Below are positions 17,131-25,859 of a stretch of DNA of 64,000 nucleotides, one piece after another (position 1 is the first letter of the stretch; the number at the start of each line of letters is the position of its first letter). A program made the translations under genes and the position numbers. The stretch comes from Arthrobacter sp. CAN_C5 (GTDB lineage Bacteria > Actinomycetota > Actinomycetes > Actinomycetales > Micrococcaceae), in contig NZ_JAGGMZ010000001.1 in NCBI RefSeq assembly GCF_017875735.1, forward strand, positions 2,294,001 through 2,358,000. The letters run 5' to 3'. Under the pieces are notes generated by a model that was not told the DNA's origin, made no database searches, and worked only from the letters and a program-made list of their open reading frames with translations.

Positions 17131-17961
17131 ATGACGAACGAACTCGATCACACAAACCACGAAAACCACGGGGGCAACAGCTCACAGGGACACAGCGCCG
17201 AGCCCGGTGCCGGCCCCCATACCGGTCATGGCAGTACCCACCCTGGCGGAGTGCTCGTGTCCGAGCATGGCTACACTCTCGAGCTGGATGCCTCGATCCT
17301 AGGCATCGGAGTGCAGAGCGTGAGCTTCAGGATCATCGGGCCCGATGGGCAGCCGGTCACCAAGTACCAAGAAGTGCATGAGAAGGAACTGCACCTGATC
17401 GCCGTCCGGCGCGACATGGCCCACTTCCAGCACGTACATCCGGTGAGGGATGATTCCGGAACCTGGGTCATCGATCTGAGCCTGAACCCCGGTGTCTGGC
17501 GGATCTTCGCCGACTTCCACCCCGCCGGGCACGGTCAGCCGATGACCCTGGGTAGCGATGCCTCCGTCGGCGGCACGTATGAGCCGCAGCAGCTGCCCGC
17601 GGCGGACCGGACGGTGCAGCTGGGCGCCTACACCGTGACGCTCGAGGGCGGACTTGTGGCGAACGAGGCCACCGAGCTGACGTTCACAGTCAGCAGGAAC
17701 GGCCAACCCGTAACAGACCTCCAACCCTATTTGGGAGCTTTCGGTCATCTGGTGGCACTGCGGGGCGGGGATCTCGCCTACCTCCATGTACACCCGGAAG
17801 GCGGCCCGGGCGACGGACAGACGAAGCCTGGGCCGAAGGTCTCGTTCTTCGCAGTCGCCCCATCAGCCGGTGCCTACCGCCTCCACCTGGACTTCCAGCA
17901 CGAGGGAACTGTCCGGACAGCACAGTTCACCGTGTACGCGACTGCGGCCACCACAGCCTGA
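17131..17961 (+). CDS. His-rich predicted copper-binding protein, copy B
   Basis: Protein sequence identical to copy A (4335-5165); I see only one synonymous base difference (GCT to GCA in the FFAVAPSAG stretch). It has two similar beta domains with HxH/HVHP motifs and a His-rich N terminus. Here it keeps its full divergent promoter region and intact csoR, so this arrangement is probably the ancestral one. Downstream of the shared leader the next gene is an AhpD-like protein rather than DUF2306. The copper role is inferred from His content, the operator and the paralogue in the copA operon. Confidence 0.75.
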   Translation: MTNELDHTNHENHGGNSSQGHSAEPGAGPHTGHGSTHPGGVLVSEHGYTLELDASILGIGVQSVSFRIIGPDGQPVTKYQEVHEKELHLIAVRRDMAHFQHVHPVRDDSGTWVIDLSLNPGVWRIFADFHPAGHGQPMTLGSDASVGGTYEPQQLPAADRTVQLGAYTVTLEGGLVANEATELTFTVSRNGQPVTDLQPYLGAFGHLVALRGGDLAYLHVHPEGGPGDGQTKPGPKVSFFAVAPSAGAYRLHLDFQHEGTVRTAQFTVYATAATTA

Positions 17962-18024
17962 CGTGACCACGACCGCCTCATAACAACTTCATCACTACAC
18001 CCCCCGCCAAAGGACCAGATCATC

Positions 18025-18564
18025 ATGCCTCGCCTCTCTCAACTGACTCCCCAGACAGCAACAGGAGCCTCCCGCGACCTTCTAACCGACTTGGTATCCC
18101 GACACGGCCAGATCGGTGCGATGGTCGCAACCATGGCACACTCCCCCGCCGTCCTGACCGGCTACCTCCAACTCAGCCGTGCCATGAAACGGGCCAAGCT
18201 CAACCGGAAGGTCAGCGAACTGATCTCGATCGCGGTCCAAGCCCAGCAAGGGTGCGGCCTATGCCTGGAATCGCACATCAGTGCCGCGTTCGCGCTCGGG
18301 ATCGACACCGAGGAAATCGATCGCGCCCAGGCTGGGACGTCGGCGGACCCTGGTATCGCGGCAATGATCGCCCTGGGACTCCAGGTCTATCGGGAGCCGA
18401 CGTCCATCACGGATGACCAAATCCTCGCGCTGTACGAACACGGTTACAGCGACCGCGAGATCACCGACGTCGTCGGCGTCGTGTCATTGAACATTCTCAC
18501 GGGAGCGTTCAACCTCGTTGCGGGCCTGACCCCGCACCGCCCCTCCACCGGCCGCAGGCCATAA
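18025..18564 (+). CDS. AhpD-like / carboxymuconolactone decarboxylase-family protein
   Basis: A 179-residue alpha-helical protein. KVSELISIAVQAQQGCGLCL followed by ESHISAAFALGI shows the AhpD-type active site: Glu65 and the redox pair Cys77-x-x-Cys80 with His84. AhpD-like proteins reduce peroxidatic partners or peroxides through the CxxC dithiol in the cytoplasm. ATG 18025 follows AAAGGACCAGATCATC, the same leader that precedes DUF2306 in copy A. Coexpression with a copper-binding protein would suit a response to copper-generated peroxides, which is inference. An MFS gene follows 54 bp later. Confidence 0.85.
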   Translation: MPRLSQLTPQTATGASRDLLTDLVSRHGQIGAMVATMAHSPAVLTGYLQLSRAMKRAKLNRKVSELISIAVQAQQGCGLCLESHISAAFALGIDTEEIDRAQAGTSADPGIAAMIALGLQVYREPTSITDDQILALYEHGYSDREITDVVGVVSLNILTGAFNLVAGLTPHRPSTGRRP

Positions 18565-18618
18565 ATCCCGGTTTGGCTGCAAATGCCGGCTGAACCATGA
18601 ATGGAAAGGAACAGGACT

Positions 18619-19935
18619 ATGCGCTTGTTCGCCATCCGCGATTATCGCCATCTCTTCAGCGCCCAAGTCATCGCTCTCTTCGGGACCGGTCTGGCGACCG
18701 TCGCCCTCGCATTGCTCGCGTACGACCTCGCTGGCCCCAACGCTGGCGCCGTTCTCGGCACCGCCCTGACCATCAAGATGGTCCTCTACGTAGTCATCGC
18801 CCCGCTCGCAGCGGCCTACGTGGACAGAATCCCCCGTCGCGCATTCCTGGTAACCCTGGACGTTGTACGAGCAGGTGTGGTCCTGGGACTGCCGTTCGTC
18901 ACCGAGATCTGGCAGATATACGTCCTCATTGCATTGCTGCAGGCGGCATCCGCCGCTTTCACCCCGACTTTCCAAGCCGTGATTCCCGACATTGTGACCG
19001 ATAAGAACGCGTACACGCGCGCCCTCTCGGCCTCTCAGGTGGCATACACCATGGAGAGTCTTCTGAGCCCGGTGCTGGCAGCCGTCGCCTTGAGCTTTAT
19101 GAGCTTTAACTGGCTGTTCGCCGGGACCTCAGTCGGGTTCATCGTCTCGGCTGTGCTGGTGCTCTCCACCCGCATCCCAAACGCACATTCCAGCGCTCAC
19201 ACTAGAGCGTGGGACCGGGCTGCCGCAGGGATCAGGACCTTCGTCCGGACGCCAAGGCTACGCGGCATCATGGCGCTGAATTTGGTCGTGGCCGCTGCAG
19301 GATCCATCGTGATTGTGAACACCGTCAACTATGTGCGCGACGAACTCGGCGGCTCACAGACGGACGTCAGTTGGATGCTCGCTGCCTCGGGCGGCGGGAC
19401 GCTGTTGACGGCACTCATCCTTCCTCGCATCCTGGATCGCGTCGCCGAACGTACCGTCATGCTTACCGGCGCAACAGTGCTCGTTGCTGGCACGGCGGGA
19501 GCCGTGGTTCTCACGGCAACGGGCGCTGCGACGTATATCGGCACAGCATTGGTCTGGGCCGTGATCGGCGGCGGCATGGCCCTGATCGTAACGCCTACGG
19601 GCAGGGTCCTACGCGCGTCGGTCGAGCCGAACCGCATACCAGAAGTCTTCGCCGCCCAGTTTTCGCTTTCCCACCTCGCGTGGCTTCTGACATATCCCAT
19701 CGCCGGCTGGATCGGTACGAGCCTGGGCTTCACAACAACCTGGTCCATCCTGGCAGGGCTCGCCGTCCTCGGTGCAGTCTCTGCAGTCGCACTCTGGCCA
19801 CGCACCGACACCGTCGGAAGCGAGGCTCCGGCACGCCGCGGCCACCTGAGTCCCGAACCACTGGACCTTTCGGAGACAGAGGCAGCACAAGGAACTCTTG
19901 CCGCTTGCCAGTGCTCCTCGACACGCACGGCGTAA
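18619..19935 (+). CDS. MFS transporter (MFS_3/enterobactin-exporter-like type)
   Basis: A 438-residue, 12-helix protein beginning MRLFAIRDYRHLFSAQVIAL. The motif LAAAYVDRIPRRAFLVTLDV is the MFS loop 2-3 signature, and the PNRIPEVFAAQFSLSHLAWL segment is typical of the MFS_3 group, which includes NreB-like nickel and siderophore exporters. ATG 18619 follows AAGGAACAGGACT. The tail (ETEAAQGTLAACQCSSTRTA) is unlike the family and ends beside an IS256-type inverted repeat, so the native C terminus may have been altered by that insertion. It probably forms a unit with the AhpD-like gene. The substrate is not determinable. Confidence 0.8.
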   Translation: MRLFAIRDYRHLFSAQVIALFGTGLATVALALLAYDLAGPNAGAVLGTALTIKMVLYVVIAPLAAAYVDRIPRRAFLVTLDVVRAGVVLGLPFVTEIWQIYVLIALLQAASAAFTPTFQAVIPDIVTDKNAYTRALSASQVAYTMESLLSPVLAAVALSFMSFNWLFAGTSVGFIVSAVLVLSTRIPNAHSSAHTRAWDRAAAGIRTFVRTPRLRGIMALNLVVAAAGSIVIVNTVNYVRDELGGSQTDVSWMLAASGGGTLLTALILPRILDRVAERTVMLTGATVLVAGTAGAVVLTATGAATYIGTALVWAVIGGGMALIVTPTGRVLRASVEPNRIPEVFAAQFSLSHLAWLLTYPIAGWIGTSLGFTTTWSILAGLAVLGAVSAVALWPRTDTVGSEAPARRGHLSPEPLDLSETEAAQGTLAACQCSSTRTA

Positions 19936-19954
19936 CACTTCGTGCGGCAACTTT

Positions 19955-21340
19955 AGCTGGGACTGTAAGAAGAACGGTGTGTTTGGGTCCGGCCTGATCC
20001 GAAAGGAGACGGCCGTGACTGACTTCACGACCGAAGCAACAGAGGAGATGATCGATCCTGTGACGGGAGAGATCATCGATCAGAAGGACCTTGCCGAACG
20101 GCTGCTCGACCAGGCAAGGGAGAAGGACGTGAGCCTTGTCGGGCCGGGCGGGTTGTTGAACCAGCTCACGAAGAACGTCCTTGAGACTGCGCTTGAGGAG
20201 GAGTTTACCGAGCACTCGGTCATGAGCACGGGCGGACGCCGATCGCGGCGAATATGCGCAAAGGGACGAGGTCGAAGCGGGTGCTGACGGAGATCGGCCC
20301 GGTAGAGATCGAGGAGCCCCGGGATCGGGAGGGGTCGTTCGAGCCGGTGATCGTGCCCAAGCGGAAGGGGCGCCTGGACGGTATCGACCAGGTCGTGCTC
20401 TCGCTGTCTGCCCACGGACTGACAACCGGGGAGATCGCTGCGCACGTCGAGGAGGTCTACGGGGCCAAGGTCTTGAAGGACACCATTTCGAGGATCACAG
20501 AGAAGGTCGCAGGCGAGCTGGCCGAGTGGTCCTTTCGGCCGCTGGACCCGCTCTACCCGGTGCTCTTCGTTGACGCGATGGTGGGTGTTGGTCCGCGACG
20601 GGCAGGCGCGCAACACCCCGTTCTACGTCGTCATGGGCTTCACGACGAACGGGGAACGCGACATTCTCGGGATCTGGGGCAGTGATGGTGCCGAGGGCGC
20701 GAGGTTCTGGTTGTAGGTCTTCTCCAAGCTGAAGAACCGGGGTGTCGAGGACGTGTTCATCGCCGTCCGCGACGGGCTCAAGAGCCTGCCCGACGCGATC
20801 AACACGACCTGTGAGCAGACGGTCGTGCAGCAGTGCATCGTGCACCTGATCCGCAATTCCTTCCGTTGAGCCGACCGACCGCACCGCGACGGGATCGTCA
20901 AGGCCCTCAAGCCGATCTACACGCCTCCGAGTGAGGCAGCGGCGAAGGACCGGTTCCAGGAGTTTGCCGCGGAGTGGGGTGAACGGTATCCGGCAATCGT
21001 CAAGCTTTGCGAGTCCGCGTGGGCGGGGTTTGTGCCGTTCCTCGAATATGACCCTGAGATCCGCCGGGTGATCTGAACGACGAATGCGATCGAGTCGATC
21101 AACGCCCGCTACCGGCGAGCCCTCGGAACGCGCGGACACTTCCCGAACAAGGCCGCGGCGCTGAAGTGCCTCTACCTCGTCACCCGGTCCCTTGACCCCA
21201 CCGGCGGTGGCAGAGCACGCTGGGTGATCAAGTGGAAGCCCGCCCTCAACGCGTTCGCGATCACCTTCGCTGGACGGTTCGAAAAGAACCACTCACCGAT
21301 GAAAACCGCCGGACCCTACACACCGTTTATTGGACGCTCC
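19955..21340 (+). mobile_element. IS256-family relic
   Basis: A left arm near 19955-19999 (GGGACTGTAAGAAGAACGGT, then GTGTTTGGGTCCGGC) matches in inverted orientation the sequence at 21305-21340 (AACGGTGTGTAGGGTCCGGC on the minus strand). Between them lies a broken Mutator/IS256-type transposase. Boundaries are approximate because no direct repeat was identified. Confidence 0.75.
20015..21325 (+). pseudogene. IS256-family (Mutator) transposase, multiply disrupted
   Basis: GTG 20015 follows AAAGGAG. Fragments in successive frames are LLNQLTKNVLETALEEEFTE, then KRVLTEIGPVEIEEPRDREG SFEPVIVPKR, then VYGAKVLKDTISRITEKV, YVVMGFTTNGERDILGIWGS, QQCIVHLIRNSFR and TNAIESINARYRRALGTRGH FPNKAAALKC. These cover the whole IS256 fold including the VQQCIVHLIRNS and TNAIES motifs. 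At least three in-frame stops (after RFWL, SFR and RRVI) and two frameshifts make it inactive. Confidence 0.85.
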
Positions 21341-21710
21341 CCTTTAGCTCCCCGCATGAGAACAAACCCCAATGCCAGGGACAGGGCGGTCCCCGGCATT
21401 GAGGTTTTAGAGGCGTTGTCGCGCTGGATATCGTGATGATGGAGGTTAGCGCGCCCGGAGCCATGAGTGCTGCGCTGGCTCCCTGGCCGCGAACCTCGCA
21501 ACCGGGCACCGAGGGTGGAGCCCATGGCGCCAATTTGGAGGATGCGTTCCCGGCCGTAGAGGTCACCCGAGGCGTCCGCCGGATAGGGGAGGTCCCGAAA
21601 CAGGAGGATGGAGGCCTTCACCGCCCTGGCCACTGGGCTGGGCTGATCTCGAGGTCGGACTGGATGCTGGGAACAGCGACAGTGGTGACAATGTCTACAC
21701 GGCACCTGTT
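21341..21710 (-). pseudogene. DHA2-family (EmrB/QacA) MFS transporter, 5' remnant
   Basis: On the minus strand, frames can be stitched into IVTTVAVPSIQSDLEISPAQ W, then GDLYGRERILQIGAMGSTLG A, then ASAALMAPGALTSIIT. This matches helices 1-4 of a 14-helix drug transporter, with SGGRLGDLYGRR as the family loop motif. Two or more frameshifts are present and the rest was lost at the IS256 insertion. It is a different gene from the complete DHA2 copies at 35315 and 45447. Confidence 0.55.
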
Positions 21711-21759
21711 TTCTCGCGCAAAGTGCAGTCTTACGGATAATTCCTTTTCGTCATTGAAA

Positions 21760-21802
21760 GACAAGGGATGCGGTGACCATGGTGGTCGCCGCATCCCTTG
21801 TC
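21760..21802 (-). terminator. Terminator of the copZ-copA-YHS operon
   Basis: GACAAGGGATGCGGTGACC and GGTCGCCGCATCCCTTGTC form a 19-bp stem with one mismatch and a 5-base loop. It is 18 bp after the YHS gene stop. Confidence 0.85.
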
Positions 21803-21820
21803 GTGTTGCTGGTGCGCAGG

Positions 21821-22096
21821 TTAGCTGGCGTGGGCGTACTTGGCAGGTTCGGCGTCGAAGGCCGGGCCGCAGCCTGCGCAGCAGAACCAGTACCGCCCTC
21901 CGTCGTAGTCGCGGAAGAGACCCTTGGCCTCAGCTTCGGCCTTCACCACGGGCGTTCCGGCCATGACGGGGCAGTAGGCGATGGCGTTCTCGCCCTGCTC
22001 GGGGCGGGTGCCCAGGTGTACGTCCTGGGTCTGGGTTTCCGTGCTGGGAGTGGTACTGGATTTGGGGCTGCAGCAGCTTCCGGTGCTCTGTTCCAT
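21821..22096 (-). CDS. YHS/TRASH-domain heavy-metal-binding protein
   Basis: A 91-residue protein with an N-terminal SCCSPKSS and a C-terminal YHS (TRASH) metal-binding domain: ENAIAYCPVMAGTPVVKAEA and YDGGRYWFCCAGCGPAFDAE. YHS domains occur in copper and other metal ATPases and in small chaperone-like proteins. It is the last gene of a leftward operon, 65 bp after copA and just before a strong hairpin. A role in binding Cu(I) in the cytoplasm is inferred from context. Seven cysteines are visible. Confidence 0.8.
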   Translation of the reverse strand: MEQSTGSCCSPKSSTTPSTETQTQDVHLGTRPEQGENAIAYCPVMAGTPVVKAEAEAKGLFRDYDGGRYWFCCAGCGPAFDAEPAKYAHAS

Positions 22097-22161
22097 GGTT
22101 AAGGTGTCCTCTCGTAATGATGCTGTGTAGGGGTGTAGGGGTGGAGCTTCGGTCCTGCGGG

Positions 22162-24474
22162 TTAAGCGTCGACCGGCTGCGTCACGCCGGGGCGCTTCGC
22201 GGCTGGTGACGGGGTTACCGCCTTGCTAGTAAACGAGCGGAGGCGGAGACTGTTGCCGACGACGAAGACGCTGGAGAACGCCATCGCGGCACCGGCGAGC
22301 ATCGGGTTGAGCAGGCCCAGAGCAGCCAGCGGGATCGCGGCCACGTTGTAGGCGAACGCCCAAAACAGGTTGGTCTTGATTGTTCCGAGTGTCCTGCGTG
22401 CGAGCCGGATGGCATCTGCGGCGCTTCTGAGGTCGCCACGGACCAAGGTGAGGTCCGCGGCCTCGATCGCCACGTCGGTGCCGGTGCCCATGGCGAGCCC
22501 AAGGTCGGCCTGTGCCAGTGCTGCGGCATCGTTCACGCCGTCACCAACCATCGCGACGACTTTGCCTTGAGCCTGCAGGTCGGTGATGACCCTGACCTTG
22601 TCCTGAGGCAGCACTTCGGCGATTACCTCGGTGATACCAACTTCGGCTGCGACCTGCTTGGCGACCACTTTGTTGTCACCAGTGAGCAGGATCGGGGTCA
22701 AACCGAGGGCCCGAAACTGTTCGATGGCCTGCGCGCTGGTTTCCTTGATAGCGTCAGCGACGGTCAGCACACCGTGAACGGCGCCATCCCAAGCGACGAC
22801 CACAGCGGTCTGTCCGGCTGATTCCGCCGCTGACTTGGCATCGGCGAGGTCCTGGGGCATGGTCAGAGACCATTCCGCCAGCATCGAGTCTCGTCCCACG
22901 ATCACTAGGTGCCCGTCGACGACTCCCTGCACGCCCAACCCTTCGATGTTCTTGAAGGATTCCGGAGTAGGGAGTGCGCCGACCCGTTGGGTGGCGCCCT
23001 TGGCGATCGCCTGGGCGATGGGGTGCTCGGATGCGTCCTCGAGGGCGCCAGCGATGCGGAGCAGCTCCTCACCGTTCGTGCCCGATGCGGTGTGGACGCC
23101 CTGCAGAGTCATCTTTCCCGTGGTGACGGTACCGGTCTTGTCCAGGACGATGGTGTCGACCTTGCGGGTCGATTCGAGCACTTCTGGTCCCTTAATGAGG
23201 ATGCCCAGCTGGGCTCCGCGTCCGGTACCGACCAGCAGTGCCGTGGGTGTGGCCAGACCGAGGGCGCACGGGCAGGCGATGATCAGCACGGCAACGGCGG
23301 CTGTGAAAGCGGCCGTGATCGGGAATCCGGCACCGAGCCACGCGGCCAGCGTCGCCACGGCGATGACGATGACGACCGGCACGAACACACCGGAGATCCG
23401 GTCGGCCAGACGCTGGACCTCGGCCTTGCCCGACTGGGCGTTCTCCACCAGCTTGGCCATCTGCGCCAGCTGCGTGTCGGTTCCGATCCGCGTGGCGCGG
23501 ATGACGAGCCGTCCACCGGAGTTGACGGTCGCCCCGGTGACGGGGTCTCCCTCGCCGACTTCTACCGGCACGGACTCACCGGTCAGCATCGATTCATCGA
23601 CTGCGCTGCGGCCATTGACGACGATTCCGTCGGTGGCAATCTTCTCACCGGGACGGACCACAAACTCGTCGTCCACGGCCAGCTGCTCGGTCGGGATGCG
23701 GGTCTCGACTCCGTCTCGGAGGACTGCAACTTCTTTCGCTCCAAGCTCCAGCAGGGCACGCAGTGCTGCTCCTGCCTGGCGCTTGGAACGCTTTTCGAAG
23801 TAGCGCCCTCCCAGGATGAACATGATGACGGCGGCGCCGACTTCGAGGTATATATTGTTGGCGCCGTCGGTGGGGGCAACGGTCAGTTCGAACGGGTGCG
23901 TCATTCCGGGGGTACCGGCCGTGCCGAGAAATAGAGCGTACAGGGACCACAGGAAGGCTGCGCTGGTACCAATCGAGATCAGGGTGTCCATGGTGGCTGC
24001 ACCATGGCGCAGGTTGGTGAACGCCGCCTTGTGGAAGGGCCAGCCGGCCCACAGGATGACCGGCGCAGCCATGGCGAGCGACAGCCACTGCCAGTATTGA
24101 AACTGTAGCGCCGGGATCATTGCCATCGCGATGACGGGGATAGCGAGGACGGCGCTGCCGATCAGCCGGTGCTTGAGGGCCACCAGTTCAGTGTCGGGGC
24201 GGTCGTCGTCGCTGGTTGCCTGGCCGCCCTTGGGTGTCGGGAGCGCAGCGGTGTACCCGGTCTTCTCCACTTCGGCGACCAGGGCCTGCGGGTCGTAACC
24301 GGCAGGAACACTTACACGGGCTTTCTCGGTGGCGTAGTTGACCGTAGCCACCACGCCGTCAAGCTTGTTGAGCTTGCGCTCGATCCGGTTGGCGCACGAT
24401 GCGCAGGTCATTCCACCAATTTTGAGATCGATGTCGATACCCGGCGTCAGCGGCCGGGCCGCGGATGCAGACAT
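22162..24474 (-). CDS. copA: Copper-exporting P1B-type ATPase
   Basis: A 770-residue inner-membrane pump that couples ATP hydrolysis to Cu(I) export. Domains in order: one N-terminal HMA domain with GGMTCASC (residues 20-27); an eight-helix membrane region with the intramembrane CPCALG motif (about residue 400), the mark of Cu(I)/Ag(I) transporters; phosphorylation motif DKTGTVTTG (about 443); and hinge [10 protein letters not shown] (about 643). An HP dipeptide typical of P1B ATPases is in [11 protein letters not shown]. The length is normal. It is the third gene of the copZ operon, 49 bp after the copper-binding protein. Confidence 0.95.
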   Translation of the reverse strand: MSASAARPLTPGIDIDLKIGGMTCASCANRIERKLNKLDGVVATVNYATEKARVSVPAGYDPQALVAEVEKTGYTAALPTPKGGQATSDDDRPDTELVALKHRLIGSAVLAIPVIAMAMIPALQFQYWQWLSLAMAAPVILWAGWPFHKAAFTNLRHGAATMDTLISIGTSAAFLWSLYALFLGTAGTPGMTHPFELTVAPTDGANNIYLEVGAAVIMFILGGRYFEKRSKRQAGAALRALLELGAKEVAVLRDGVETRIPTEQLAVDDEFVVRPGEKIATDGIVVNGRSAVDESMLTGESVPVEVGEGDPVTGATVNSGGRLVIRATRIGTDTQLAQMAKLVENAQSGKAEVQRLADRISGVFVPVVIVIAVATLAAWLGAGFPITAAFTAAVAVLIIACPCALGLATPTALLVGTGRGAQLGILIKGPEVLESTRKVDTIVLDKTGTVTTGKMTLQGVHTASGTNGEELLRIAGALEDASEHPIAQAIAKGATQRVGALPTPESFKNIEGLGVQGVVDGHLVIVGRDSMLAEWSLTMPQDLADAKSAAESAGQTAVVVAWDGAVHGVLTVADAIKETSAQAIEQFRALGLTPILLTGDNKVVAKQVAAEVGITEVIAEVLPQDKVRVITDLQAQGKVVAMVGDGVNDAAALAQADLGLAMGTGTDVAIEAADLTLVRGDLRSAADAIRLARRTLGTIKTNLFWAFAYNVAAIPLAALGLLNPMLAGAAMAFSSVFVVGNSLRLRSFTSKAVTPSPAAKRPGVTQPVDA

Positions 24475-24523
24475 GGGAACTTCTTTCTCCCGAAGGCGGG
24501 GCCTTCGGGGTGATAGGGGTCAA

Positions 24524-25549
24524 TCAGTGGTCGCTGTGGCTATCCTCGGACGCACCGTCGTCGGTCGTGCTGCCGCCGGTCGTACCGTGATCAGGTGTCG
24601 TTGCATTGGATCCAGTCGTATCGACGGTGAACTGCGCGGTGTGCACGGTGCCATCGACCTGGAAATCGAAGTAGAGGTAGTACCGACCGGTCGTGGGCGC
24701 CGTGGTGGCGAATTCGACCTCCGGCCCGGATGTTTCCTCCCCCACCGGGGCTGCACCCTCAGGGTGCACATGCAGGTAGGCCAGATCTCCTTGGCGTAGG
24801 GCCACGAGGTGCCCATATGCGCCGAGGTAGGGCTCCAGCCCGCTCTCCGGCTGCCCGTCACGGCTCACACTGACGGTCAGTGTCGACTCGTCGCCGACGG
24901 ATACGTCGCCGTTCAGTGAGACATCAAAACCATCGACGGTCGTCGTCGTGGACACCTCGAGTGCGGCCGGCTCAAAGTCGCCGGCCACGTCCACGGTGCT
25001 GGTGAGCGTGAGCTTTTCGCCTGACTCTGTGGGAACGATGTCGGCGAAGACACGGTAAGTACCGGCAGCTTCCCAGGACCAGGGCAAGGACCAGCGTCCT
25101 GCCTTATCCATGACCGGGTGTACGTGCCGGTAGTGGGTTCCGTCGGATCGCACCACAATCAGGTGCAGATCCTGCTCGTGCTCGACTTCATAACCGGTGA
25201 CCGGATTACCGTCAGGACCGGCGATGGTGAAGGACAGCTCGTCGTCCTGTCCGATCCCCTCAGGAACGGAGAGCCCTTCAAGTTGGTATCCGTCTTGCGC
25301 GACAGTTACACCGCGGACGGATGGCCCTGTCTGCTGCACAGTGGAGGCTTCTGTTGCGGCGGACTTGCCGTGCCCTCCATCGCTGTGGCCCGCTGTGTCG
25401 GACGGCTGATCCATTGTGTGGCCCTCGGCGCTCTGCGCCCACGCTGAAACCGTTCCTTCAGGAACGAACGCTCCCGCAGCAGCGAAGGCGCCACCAAACG
25501 CTACTACCAAGCCGGCTGTATACGCTCCGAGGCGCCCTGCAGCATTCAT
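24524..25549 (-). CDS. Exported or membrane-anchored predicted copper-binding protein
   Basis: A 341-residue protein. Residues 1-40 form a signal peptide or anchor (YTAGLVVAFGGAFAAAGAFV). A His/Ser-rich linker follows, then the same two domains as the proteins at 4335 and 17131: HEQDLHLIVVRSDGTHYRHV HP in the first and GAYGHLVALRQGDLAYLHVH PEG in the second. The tail is Thr/Asp/His-rich (SEDSHSDH). Position between copZ and copA strongly suggests extracytoplasmic copper handling. Its ATG overlaps the copZ stop by four bases (ATGA). Biochemical function is inferred. Confidence 0.8.
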   Translation of the reverse strand: MNAAGRLGAYTAGLVVAFGGAFAAAGAFVPEGTVSAWAQSAEGHTMDQPSDTAGHSDGGHGKSAATEASTVQQTGPSVRGVTVAQDGYQLEGLSVPEGIGQDDELSFTIAGPDGNPVTGYEVEHEQDLHLIVVRSDGTHYRHVHPVMDKAGRWSLPWSWEAAGTYRVFADIVPTESGEKLTLTSTVDVAGDFEPAALEVSTTTTVDGFDVSLNGDVSVGDESTLTVSVSRDGQPESGLEPYLGAYGHLVALRQGDLAYLHVHPEGAAPVGEETSGPEVEFATTAPTTGRYYLYFDFQVDGTVHTAQFTVDTTGSNATTPDHGTTGGSTTDDGASEDSHSDH

Positions 25550-25758
25550 GCGGACCGGACCGCCTTGTATCCGGCTTCCTCGACAGCCTTGATGACCGCA
25601 CTCTCCTCGACGGACTCATTGCCGCTCACCACGAGCTTGCCGGTCTGGTGACTGACCTCAATCGAATCAACGCCAGAGACCTCGGCAACTTCCTCGCGGA
25701 TGGACATCTCGCAGTGCCCGCACGTCATGCCGGTGACCTGGAATTCGGTGGTCGTCAT
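25546..25758 (-). CDS. copZ: Copper chaperone, HMA domain
   Basis: A 70-residue single HMA-domain protein: TEFQVTGMTCGHCEMSIREE. The MTCGHC metal loop (CxxC at residues 13-16) binds Cu(I) for transfer to the P-type ATPase encoded two genes on. ATG 25758 follows AAAGGAAGACATC and is 20 bp from a perfect-type CsoR operator. It is the first gene of the operon copZ - copper protein - copA - YHS. Confidence 0.93.
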   Translation of the reverse strand: MTTTEFQVTGMTCGHCEMSIREEVAEVSGVDSIEVSHQTGKLVVSGNESVEESAVIKAVEEAGYKAVRSA

Positions 25759-25778
25759 GATGTCTTCCTTTCGTTGTA

Positions 25779-25793
25779 TACCCCTAGGGGGTA
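25779..25793 (-). promoter_or_regulatory. CsoR-type operator of the copZ-copA operon
   Basis: TACCCCTAGGGGGTA, a perfect match of G/C tracts, 20 bp upstream of the copZ start. A repressor bound here would block transcription or early elongation. Confidence 0.8.
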
Positions 25794-25808
25794 GCTGTAC
25801 AATTACTA

Positions 25809-25826
25809 TATACCCTCCGGGGGTAC
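25809..25826 (+). promoter_or_regulatory. CsoR-type operator of the FAD oxidoreductase gene
   Basis: TATACCCTCCGGGGGTAC, the second site in the 101-bp divergent region, 33 bp upstream of the oxidoreductase start. Confidence 0.75.
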
Positions 25827-25859
25827 CAGTGTCAAACCCCATCAAAGACAGGAAAATCA

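Noticed and set aside
22835-23934. Two plus-strand frames of more than 300 residues opposite copA
   Set aside because: Antisense shadows of a well-defined P-type ATPase; no domains or start signals.
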